Shown here: positions 44,411-51,709 of the stretch, one piece after another
Layout: each line of letters begins with the position of its first letter
Numbering within the stretch: the first letter of the stretch is position 1
DNA from: Oceanobacillus sp. CFH 90083
GTDB taxonomy: Bacteria > Bacillota > Bacilli > Bacillales > Amphibacillaceae
Length of the DNA stretch: 64,000 nucleotides
Reading direction: 5' to 3'
NCBI RefSeq assembly: GCF_009389585.1
Contig: NZ_VIYG01000002.1
Span: forward strand, 372,001 to 436,000
Notes under the pieces: model-generated
Databases searched by the model: none
What the model was told of the DNA's origin: nothing
The model's input: only the letters and a program-made list of their open reading frames with translations
Program-made: the position numbers and the translations under genes

Positions 44411-45013
44411 TTAAACTGGAGATACCGTCTTCTCCTCCACCATCTCAAGAAATAACTCTAAAAACCTGGTATCATCTGTCAATTCCGGATGAAAAGCCGC
44501 TACGAGTAGATTATCTTCTCTCGCAGCCACTATTTTATTGTCATATGTCGCTAAAACTGCTACATTTTCACCAGCTGCTTCAATATATGGCGCACGTATA
44601 AATATTGCCGGATACGGCTCTTCCATTCCCTTAACAGTTAGATCTGCCTCAAAACTATCCTTTTGCCTGCCAAATCCATTTCTTTTAATTTGAATATCCA
44701 TCAGCCCAAGCTTTGTTGATTCCTCTGCTTCAGCCTGATCTTTTCCAAGTAAAACAAGCCCTGCACAGGTTCCGAAAATCGGCTTTTGGGAGTGCGCAAA
44801 TTGCTGAACAGCTTCGATAAGATTATTTTTCCGCATTAAACGCCAAATAGCTGTACTTTCTCCCCCTGGAATAATTAAAGCGTCTATCTCTTCCAGCATC
44901 TCTTTATTTTTTATCAGCACGGACTCATGACCCAGATGGTGTAAGTGATCAGCATGCTCTGCTATTGCACCCTGCATACCAAGAATCCCTATTCTATACT
45001 TTTGCTTACTCAT
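44411..45013 (-). CDS. pdxT: pyridoxal 5'-phosphate synthase glutaminase subunit
   Basis: Class I glutamine amidotransferase supplying ammonia to PdxS in DXP-independent PLP synthesis. It has 200 residues. The catalytic Cys is in IFGTCAGLVLL (about residue 81), the oxyanion region is IPGGESTAIWRL, and the catalytic His-Glu pair is in AAFHPELTDD. Arg in IRAPYIE is conserved. It follows pdxS by 26 bases in the same operon. Complete length for PdxT. Confidence 0.96.
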   Translation of the reverse strand: MSKQKYRIGILGMQGAIAEHADHLHHLGHESVLIKNKEMLEEIDALIIPGGESTAIWRLMRKNNLIEAVQQFAHSQKPIFGTCAGLVLLGKDQAEAEESTKLGLMDIQIKRNGFGRQKDSFEADLTVKGMEEPYPAIFIRAPYIEAAGENVAVLATYDNKIVAAREDNLLVAAFHPELTDDTRFLELFLEMVEEKTVSPV

Positions 45014-45039
45014 TCTGCATACTCCTCTATCAAACAGAC

Positions 45040-45930
45040 TTAAAAACTGCGATCCTGCATTCTTTCTTCAGGACGTAATGTTTTCATATCAATCCCTTTC
45101 ATTGCTTCTCCCAAGCCTTTAGAAAGTGCTGCAATTTTTTCATAGTCTTGATAATTTGTTGTTGCTTCCACAATAGCACGGGCAAATTCCGCCGGATTAT
45201 TTGATTTAAAGATACCAGAACCGACAAATACGCCATCTGCTCCCAGCTCCATCATCAAGGCAGCGTCTGCCGGGGTTGCAACACCGCCAGCGGCAAAGTT
45301 TACAACTGGTAATCTGCCTGCTTCTTTAATTTGTAATAATACTTCAAACGGCGCACCGAGATTTTTAGCTTCTGTCATCAGCTCATCTTCGTTCATATGT
45401 ACAACTTTTCTTACCTGTGATTGTACCTCACGTAAATGGCGAACTGCTTCAACAATATTTCCCGTTCCAGGCTCTCCTTTTGTCCGCAACATCGAAGCTC
45501 CCTCACCAATTCTGCGGGCTGCTTCTCCAAGGTCACGGCAGCCGCAAACAAATGGAACAGTAAATGGTTTCTTATCCAAATGGAATATATCATCTGCCGG
45601 TGTAAGTACTTCACTTTCATCAATATAGTCGACACCTAATGCTTCCAATACGCGCGCCTCAACAATATGTCCAATACGTCCTTTCGCCATGACTGGAATT
45701 GATACCGCATCCCTGACCTCTTCCACAATACTGACATCAGCCATTCTTGCCACACCGCCTGCCGCACGGATATCAGATGGAACCTTCTCTAACGCCATTA
45801 CTGCAACAGCACCCGCTTCTTCAGCAATTTTCGCCTGCTCTTTATTCACAACATCCATAATGACGCCGCCTTTTTGCATCTGTGCCATTCCTCTTTTTAC
45901 GCGTTCTGTACCAGTTAATCGTTCTGTCAT
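45040..45930 (-). CDS. pdxS: pyridoxal 5'-phosphate synthase lyase subunit
   Basis: PdxS condenses ribose-5-phosphate, glyceraldehyde-3-phosphate and ammonia into PLP. It is a 296-residue TIM barrel. Schiff-base lysines are in [12 protein letters not shown] (K about 83) and [15 protein letters not shown] (K about 151). Also [58 protein letters not shown], and [31 protein letters not shown]. The ATG at 45928-45930 faces the pdxR-like regulator across 108 bases. Confidence 0.98.
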   Translation of the reverse strand: MTERLTGTERVKRGMAQMQKGGVIMDVVNKEQAKIAEEAGAVAVMALEKVPSDIRAAGGVARMADVSIVEEVRDAVSIPVMAKGRIGHIVEARVLEALGVDYIDESEVLTPADDIFHLDKKPFTVPFVCGCRDLGEAARRIGEGASMLRTKGEPGTGNIVEAVRHLREVQSQVRKVVHMNEDELMTEAKNLGAPFEVLLQIKEAGRLPVVNFAAGGVATPADAALMMELGADGVFVGSGIFKSNNPAEFARAIVEATTNYQDYEKIAALSKGLGEAMKGIDMKTLRPEERMQDRSF

Positions 45931-46038
45931 TTTATTTCCCCCTAGCTTCTTTTGCTATTTTTTATTATTATAAAAAGAACATGACATGAATGAAAGTGCC
46001 AATTTCTTATCATTTAACGAGGTCAGAGGAGGCTAAAA

Positions 46039-47442
46039 ATGGATCTATTATCCGTTCATTTAGATAAAACAATAGACACCCCTTTATACGAACAGCTCTA
46101 TGAATTTATTAAGCAGGAAATTATACAGGAGCGTCTTCCATATGGACAGAAGCTCCCCTCTAAGCGAAAGCTCGCCAATCATTTAGAGGTAAGTCAAAAT
46201 ACGGTAGAAACTGCTTTTGAACAGCTTATTGCAGAAGGTTATCTTACATCCCGGCCCAGAATGGGATTTTATGTGCTTGCACATGGAGATTTGGAATTTG
46301 TAGAGCACGCATCCGCACCTGAAAAGCAGATATCCAAAGCCGATGAAGAACCGTCTATTCTATTTGATTTCTCTCCAAATAAAATTGATACGGAGGCATT
46401 TCCCTTTTCTGTGTGGCGAAGTTTGAACCGGCAAGTGATTGATGAATCACATCATGATTTACTCTTACTTGGTGACGGTCAAGGAGACAGACAGCTGCGT
46501 GCAGCTATTGCACATTATGTTTATCATGCCCGCGGGATTGACTGTGATCCGGACACTATCGTGGTCGGAGCAGGAATTGAGGTTTTAATGCAGCAGCTTC
46601 TTTCCCTGCTCCCCCGTTCTACCATATTTGGTATCGAGGATCCCGGTTATCAGTTGATGGTAAAATTAATCACACATTTTGGCTTCTTAGGCCGCCCGTT
46701 AGATATGAATGAAGAAGGAGTTTCCATTGAAGCAGTCCGCCTCCTGGAGCCTGATTATATCTATGTCACCCCTTCTAACCATTTCCCATATGGAACAGTT
46801 ACCTCGATTAATCGGCGCAGCCAGCTGCTGCAATGGGCAAATGAAGGCGAGGACCGTTATATTATTGAAGATGATTACGATAGTGAATTTCGCTATACCG
46901 GAAAAACAATTCCTCCAATGAAAAAAATGGATGCAAGCGGCCATGTTATCTACTTAGGCTCCTTTTCCAAGTCTCTCATTCCATCACTGCGAATCAGCTA
47001 TATGATTCTGCCGAAAAAATTATTGGAGCAATATCGGAACAGGCTCACCTTTCAGCAGTCTACGGTATCGCGAATCGATCAGCATATACTTGCCCGCTTT
47101 ATTCAAACTGGGCATTTTGAAAAGCATCTTAATCGGATGCGGAAAATATACAGAAGAAAATTTGAGTTTATCCACCAGCTTTTTGAACCTTATAAGCCTT
47201 CAATTCAGCTCCTGGGAGAGCAGTCTGGACTGCATGTCGTCTGTGAGGTACGCAATGGATTAACAGAAAAAGAAATCCTCCGGCGGGCAGAACAGGAGAG
47301 AATCAAGCTTTATCCTATTTCTTATTATGCCTCCAAAAATGTGATTGTCTCCCACCCTCAATTCGTGATTGGCTTCGCAGGAATGAGAGAAGAAGAAATA
47401 GAAGAGGCAGTGAAGCATGTTATTACCATCTTCCAGCTATAA
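46039..47442 (+). CDS. pdxR: MocR/GntR-type regulator, probable PdxR
   Basis: A 467-residue chimeric regulator. The N-terminal GntR winged helix (about 12-75: PLYEQLYEFIKQEIIQ, LPSKRKLANHLEVSQNTVETAFEQL) is fused to a class I aminotransferase-like domain that binds PLP, with DDYDSEFRY, YLGSFSKSLIPSLRISYM (lysine for PLP) and a C-terminal small domain. Divergent orientation with pdxS supports a PdxR role, sensing PLP and controlling pdxST. GAGGAGG precedes the ATG. Activator or repressor action cannot be told from sequence. Confidence 0.88.
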   Translation: MDLLSVHLDKTIDTPLYEQLYEFIKQEIIQERLPYGQKLPSKRKLANHLEVSQNTVETAFEQLIAEGYLTSRPRMGFYVLAHGDLEFVEHASAPEKQISKADEEPSILFDFSPNKIDTEAFPFSVWRSLNRQVIDESHHDLLLLGDGQGDRQLRAAIAHYVYHARGIDCDPDTIVVGAGIEVLMQQLLSLLPRSTIFGIEDPGYQLMVKLITHFGFLGRPLDMNEEGVSIEAVRLLEPDYIYVTPSNHFPYGTVTSINRRSQLLQWANEGEDRYIIEDDYDSEFRYTGKTIPPMKKMDASGHVIYLGSFSKSLIPSLRISYMILPKKLLEQYRNRLTFQQSTVSRIDQHILARFIQTGHFEKHLNRMRKIYRRKFEFIHQLFEPYKPSIQLLGEQSGLHVVCEVRNGLTEKEILRRAEQERIKLYPISYYASKNVIVSHPQFVIGFAGMREEEIEEAVKHVITIFQL

Positions 47443-47447
47443 TGGAA

Positions 47448-47496
47448 AACTTCTTATTTCATAGAAAGCATCTTCCTATGGAATAAGAAGTTATTT
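47448..47496 (+). terminator. terminator of pdxR
   Basis: AACTTCTTATTTCATAG pairs with CTATGGAATAAGAAGTT (one mismatch), then ATTTTC. It begins 6 bases past the stop. Confidence 0.75.
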
Positions 47497-47650
47497 TCGA
47501 ATGGAAAATACCCTTATTCAAGATTCACTTATAATTATTTCATTTTTTAAACAATAATGGAATCATCATAAATCTATGCTATAATATATTGTCTTTGTAT
47601 ATATCATCACAGAGTCAAGAAGTGATTTTTAATTAGAAAGGAAAATGATA

Positions 47651-49066
47651 ATGGATTCCATTCAAACGCTCTTAAATCATTTTAATGATTTTATATGGAC
47701 CTATATCCTGATTGTTGTGTTAATCGGGTTAGGTATTTATTTTACTGTCAGGACTAGATTCGTTCAGTTCCGTTTACTGCCGGAAATGTTTCGTGTCGTA
47801 TTCGATAAACGCTCTTATGATGCATCCGGAGCAAAGGGGACGAGTTCTTTCCAAGCATTTGCAATTAGCGCCGCTTCCCGGGTAGGTACTGGTAATATGG
47901 CGGGTGTAGCAACTGCTGTCGCATTAGGAGGACCCGGTGCTTTATTTTGGATGTGGGTTATTGCGATTATCGGTGCAGCATCCGGCTTTGTCGAAAGTAC
48001 ACTGGCACAGCTGTACAAAGAAAAAGATAATAATCAATATCGCGGCGGTCCTGCTTATTATATGGAAAAAGGAATGAATAAACGCTGGCTCGGTATTCTT
48101 TTTGCAATCATGATTACCTTTACGTATGGATTTGTTTTCAGCTCCGTTCAATCCAACACGATAAGTATCGCATTTGACTCACAGTTTAATGTCAACCCGG
48201 TTTGGATTGCAATTATCCTGCCAATTCTTACAGCAGCAGTTATTTTTGGCGGTTTAAAAAGTATTGCCAATGTATCACAAATTATTGTTCCCTTCATGGC
48301 AATTATCTATGTCGGGCTCGCCCTGATTATTGTTGCATTAAATATCACTGCCATTCCAGATATGTTTGTACTCATTTTTGAAAATGCATTTGGTATTCGT
48401 GAAGTTGCCGGTGGTGGCTTTGGAGCTGCAATTATGCTCGGTATCCGCCGCGGACTTTTCTCCAATGAAGCTGGAATGGGGGCAGCACCAAATGCTGCAG
48501 CAACCGCAGATGTAAGTCATCCGGTGAAGCAAGGATTAGTGCAGGCATTGGGCGTTTTCTTTGATACATTGCTTGTATGTACCGCAACGGGTTTAGTTAT
48601 TCTGTCTGCCGGCGGTTTTGCAGGAAGTGAGGCAGATGGAATTGCTTTAACACAAGCAGCCTTCACTCAAATGTTAGGAAATTGGGCTGGTGTATTTGTT
48701 GCTATCTCTGTTTTCTTATTTGCTTTTACGTCTATTCTTGGAAATTATTACTACGGAGAAAACAACCTGGCTTATATTAAAAATTCCAAAGTAATGATAT
48801 TCCTGTACCGAATCGCTGCAATACTAATGGTTATTTTCGGTACATTGGCATCCTTCGATCTTGTTTGGTTATTAGCAGATATCTTCATGGCAATGCTCGC
48901 GCTGCTTAACCTCTTTGCGATTACGGTTCTGTTTAAGAAAGCTAATATTTTATTACAGGATTATGTAAAACAGCGAAAAGAAGGCAAAGACCCTGTCTTC
49001 TATAAAGATACGCTGGATGACCAAACTGGGATCGAATGCTGGAAACGGGAAACAGAAAAGCAATAA
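47651..49066 (+). CDS. alanine/glycine:cation symporter (AGCS family)
   Basis: Sodium- or proton-coupled amino acid carrier of the AGCS family, 471 residues from the ATG at 47651 (AAAGGAAA 7-9 bases upstream; the ATG at 47645 is too close). About 9-11 membrane helices. Family hallmarks are SSFQAFAISAASRVGTGNMAGVATAVALGGPGALFWMW, ESTLAQLYKEK, RGGPAYYMEKG, RGLFSNEAGMGAAPNAAATADVSHPVKQG and NYYYGENNLAYI. It resembles B. subtilis AlsT-like proteins. Substrate is probably alanine, glycine or glutamine. Monocistronic. Confidence 0.93.
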   Translation: MDSIQTLLNHFNDFIWTYILIVVLIGLGIYFTVRTRFVQFRLLPEMFRVVFDKRSYDASGAKGTSSFQAFAISAASRVGTGNMAGVATAVALGGPGALFWMWVIAIIGAASGFVESTLAQLYKEKDNNQYRGGPAYYMEKGMNKRWLGILFAIMITFTYGFVFSSVQSNTISIAFDSQFNVNPVWIAIILPILTAAVIFGGLKSIANVSQIIVPFMAIIYVGLALIIVALNITAIPDMFVLIFENAFGIREVAGGGFGAAIMLGIRRGLFSNEAGMGAAPNAAATADVSHPVKQGLVQALGVFFDTLLVCTATGLVILSAGGFAGSEADGIALTQAAFTQMLGNWAGVFVAISVFLFAFTSILGNYYYGENNLAYIKNSKVMIFLYRIAAILMVIFGTLASFDLVWLLADIFMAMLALLNLFAITVLFKKANILLQDYVKQRKEGKDPVFYKDTLDDQTGIECWKRETEKQ

Positions 49067-49109
49067 AAGAATAAGAAAAACCAAGAAAATCACTTGGTCT
49101 TTAAAACAC

Positions 49110-49262
49110 TGGTGTTCCTGCCATGGAGATGTCCGCTACGGGAAGTCGCTTTCCGCGGGCAACGCCTCAGCCTCCTCGGAAGAAGAACACTTCCTGCGGG
49201 GTCTTCACCTGTTGCTTTTCCCGCAGGGGTCGACTTCCCTTCGCTCCCATCTTTGAAGAAAT
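49110..49262 (-). repeat. long GC-rich intergenic repeat, copy 1
   Basis: Markedly GC-richer than its surroundings and full of CGCGGG/CCCGCAG tracts. The minus-strand reading has the landmarks CCCTGCGGGAAAAGC, AAGACCCCGCAGGAAG, GAGGAGGCTGAGG and CCCGCGGAAAGCGAC. This sequence type is a common dispersed intergenic repeat in bacilli (from memory, not searched). No credible gene despite short open frames. An inverted, diverged partner is at 49316-49545. Confidence 0.65.
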
Positions 49263-49315
49263 ATGTTTCTTTTGCTTTCTTACAAAGAATTCAAACTAAT
49301 TCTAGCGACTCTTTT

Positions 49316-49545
49316 TGATGGGGCGAGTAATCGCAGTCCCAGAAGAAATACACGGAGACTCCTGTGGGAATGCGCAGAACGGAAAAAAGGAAGTTCGGTT
49401 AAGTTCGCGACGTCCTGTCGCAACACCGAACTGACATACATCCTGTATGCCTCCGCAGGAAAAAAGTGCACTTCTTTTTTTCAAGGAGATGAGCTCGGGG
49501 CCCACGGAAAGCGGCGTGTATTTCTGGAGCGGCTATCTTCAGCAT
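49316..49545 (+). repeat. long GC-rich intergenic repeat, diverged inverted copy 2
   Basis: Same landmark order as the minus strand of 49110-49262: GACTCCTGTGGGAATGCGC, CCTCCGCAGGAAAA, GGGCCCACGGAAAGCGGCG, ending TATTTCTGGAGCGGCT. An inner hairpin GTTCGGTTAAGTTCGCGAC...GTCGCAACACCGAAC is present near 49393-49431. The start (GGGGCGAGTAATCGCAGTCCCAG, split as GGGGCGAGTAATCG and CAGTCCCAG) carries the family 2 core motif. Confidence 0.6.
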
Positions 49546-49577
49546 TTTTTATATGCTTTCTTATTCTTTAAAAAAAG

Positions 49578-49619
49578 AAAAGGGAATGCTGTTTATTATT
49601 TTAGCAGCATTCCCTTTTT
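49578..49619. terminator. terminator of purU
   Basis: AAAAGGGAATGCTG pairs with CAGCATTCCCTTTTT around an AT-rich loop, ending 5 bases from the purU stop, with A/T runs on both sides. Confidence 0.88.
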
Positions 49620-49623
49620 CCCA

Positions 49624-50523
49624 TCATTCAAATACAATCGTTTTATTTCCATAAACAATAATCCGGTCTTCCAGATGCCATTTAACAGCCTGTGCCAGCA
49701 CCCGGCGTTCAATCGACTGCCCGATCTTTTTCAAATCATCGACATTATGCTCATGACCGACCGGCTCTGTTCCCTGCTCAATAATTGGTCCTTCATCCAA
49801 ATCATTTGTGACATAATGTGAAGTCGCACCTATCATTTTCACGCCTCTTTCAAAAGCACGTTCATACGGCTTTGCCCCGATAAATGCCGGTAAGAAAGAA
49901 TGATGGATATTTATAATTCTGTTTTTAAACACTTCCACAAATGTCGGGGAGAGAATTTGCATGTATCTTGCCAAAATAATTAAATCAATATCGTAATCCT
50001 CCAAGATTTCCTTTTGCTTCGCTTCGACCTCCAGCTTTGTTTCTTTCGTAATCGGCAGATAGTAAAAATCAATTCCTAAAGCTTCCACCATTTCCTTAGA
50101 ATTTTCATGATTGCTGATAACCACTGGAATATTTGCCATTAAATCACCGCTTTGCCATTCCCATAACAGCTCTAATAAGCAATGCGGCTCCTTGGAAACA
50201 AAAATTGCAATATTTTTCAGCTCATGGACAAGACTTAAGCGCCATTCCATTTGAAAACGACCTGCAACCTCCTGAAATTCCTGCTTTACCTTTTCCATAT
50301 CTGTCCCCGGTTGATATTCAAAGTCAAGGCGCATAAAGAATTCGCCACCTTTTGGATTTGCCGTATATTGATTAGAGGATACAATATTTGCCTGCTGGTT
50401 CCATAAAAATGTAGAGATTGCAGACACAATTCCCGGCTGATCAGGACATTTAATAATTAATCTTGCTCTATTTTCATAACGGTCTTTATAAAAATCTGCC
50501 CGTTTATCTGTATACATATTCAC
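49624..50523 (-). CDS. purU: formyltetrahydrofolate deformylase
   Basis: Hydrolyses 10-formyl-THF to THF and formate, balancing one-carbon pools. It has 299 residues: an N-terminal ACT domain (about 18-95, ARLIIKCPDQPGIVSAISTFL) and a formyltransferase-fold catalytic domain with IPVVISNHENS, DLIILARYMQILSP, NIHHSFLPAFIGAKPYERAFERGVK and GATSHYVTNDLDEGPIIEQ (Asn, His, Asp catalytic triad). The likely start is GTG at 50521-50523 with GAGG about 10 bases upstream; ATG at 50517 is the alternative. A decayed IS200/IS605 element ends 29 bases upstream, so the native promoter was displaced. Confidence 0.93.
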   Translation of the reverse strand: MNMYTDKRADFYKDRYENRARLIIKCPDQPGIVSAISTFLWNQQANIVSSNQYTANPKGGEFFMRLDFEYQPGTDMEKVKQEFQEVAGRFQMEWRLSLVHELKNIAIFVSKEPHCLLELLWEWQSGDLMANIPVVISNHENSKEMVEALGIDFYYLPITKETKLEVEAKQKEILEDYDIDLIILARYMQILSPTFVEVFKNRIINIHHSFLPAFIGAKPYERAFERGVKMIGATSHYVTNDLDEGPIIEQGTEPVGHEHNVDDLKKIGQSIERRVLAQAVKWHLEDRIIVYGNKTIVFE

Positions 50524-50552
50524 TGTCTAATTTCCTCACTTCATTTATATTC

Positions 50553-50640
50553 TTGAACTACTCCCACTTATCAACCTTAAGGGTTGCTTGAAGTGGAGGA
50601 TTCCTAAGAACACCAACCAATCGGTCAGTTATGGATTAGG
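50553..50640 (-). ncRNA. candidate omega/reRNA scaffold at the right end of the tnpB element
   Basis: Past the tnpB stop, the minus strand carries CCACTT (50596-50591 side) pairing with AAGTGG (50569-50564), with an inner CAACC/GGTTG stem, then GAGTAGTTCAA ending at 50553. This is the form of an IS200/IS605 right end from which TnpB guide RNAs are made. The next 16-20 bases outward (50552 downward) would be the guide. Expression is not shown. Confidence 0.45.
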
Positions 50641-51449
50641 CTATCCCCGCAGTCCCTGCGGTTAATCGCAATGCTTCCTTACGAAGATTGATACTTGCGT
50701 TAAGATCTCTCTGGTGATGGCACTTACATATTTCACACGTCCATGCACGCAAAGCGAGATGTTTAACGTCTTTGTTTTTGTGTCCACAATGGGAGCATAG
50801 CTGACTGGATGGATAGTTTTTCGCAACCGCCACAACCCGCTTACCTTACCAGTCAGCTTTATATTCAAGCATCTTTCTGAATGCTGACCATGATACTTCG
50901 CTAATGGCTTTCGCAAAATGATGATTTTTGAGCATATTTTTGATAGACAAATCTTCTATACCAATAATGTCGTGGTTTTTGACAATATCAGTAGAGATTT
51001 TATCCAACATATCTTTTCTTGCATTCGCAATCTTTTCGTGAATTCGAGCCACTTTTCTTTTTTGTTTATGCCAATTTGTCGTCTTGACAGAATCACCTGC
51101 GCTTTTGCCAGCTTCTTTTCTAATGTCCGGAAAAATCGCGGGTTTTCATACACGGTTCCATCTGAAAGGGTTGCAAAATTGGTTAATCCTACATCGATGC
51201 CTACCGATGAACCTGTTTTTTCATGGTGCCCGACTTCCGTTTCAACTAGTATCGAAACAAAATATTTACCTGATGGGTTACGCCTGACAGTTACATTTAT
51301 AAGTCGGCCTTCCACTTTACGACTTTTGGCTAAACGAACAAGTCCGAGCTTGGGCAGTTTGATATGTTTATCCAAGATGGCAATATTTCCATTGGCATAT
51401 GGTTTTTGTTTGGATAGACCCGAAAATGAAATGTTTTTTTTACTTTCAT
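50636..51449 (-). pseudogene. tnpB pseudogene (RNA-guided nuclease family)
   Basis: The start ATG at 51447-51449 with AGGAGG gives a TnpB-like N-terminus, MKVKKTFHFRVYPNK, then about 100 codons are missing and the frame changes into GNIAILDKHIKLPKLGLVRL. RuvC-I is VGIDVGLTNFATLSDG. A 1-base deletion in an A run near 51061 shifts the frame before [16 protein letters not shown]. RuvC-II is [16 protein letters not shown] at 50846-50848 replaces the usual Tyr codon after EYKADW. The zinc finger SSQLCSHCGHK...CEICKCHHQRDLNAS (RuvC-III Asp) remains in frame. At least three lesions, so it is inactive. Confidence 0.88.
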
Positions 51450-51679
51450 GACTTCTCACCTCCTCCTGTCCATTATACCAAATGAAACCACAAAAAAGGA
51501 ACACTTGTTCGAATCTTTTCAGACAATAGAGATAGCAAAAACCAGCCCTTGTCCTTAGGCTTACCGCCTTGAGTTATGTCCTTCATGCGCTTGAAGAGGG
51601 AATTTTCTCTCTTGTTTGTGATAAAGTATAGACTATCGGATAAGTGGATGCCAAGTCAAGTATTTTTATAATTATAAAT

Positions 51680-51704
51680 ACAGCCAGGAGTTTTCCCTGG
51701 CCGT
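51680..51704 (-). terminator. terminator of the TcaA-like gene
   Basis: CGGCCAGGG pairs with CCTGGCTG on the minus strand with a short loop, followed by TATTTATAATT. It begins a few bases past the stop. Confidence 0.75.
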
Positions 51705-51709
51705 ATCGA

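Larger units (their letters stand above)
50553..51630 (-). mobile_element. decayed IS200/IS605-type (tnpB-only) element
   Basis: About 1.1 kb between the TcaA-like gene terminator and the purU leader. The right end is at TTCAA (50553-50557 on the complementary strand). The left end is not exact; a hairpin AAGAGAG...CCCTCTT near 51592-51615 on the minus strand marks the left-end region. No tnpA is present, and the tnpB is broken, so the element is not autonomous. Subterminal hairpins rather than inverted terminal repeats fit the family. Confidence 0.7.

Noticed and set aside
49017-49571. Several overlapping open frames of 60-100 codons
   Set aside because: They follow the GC-rich inverted repeats, where stop codons are scarce on both strands; none has a good start site or protein-like composition.
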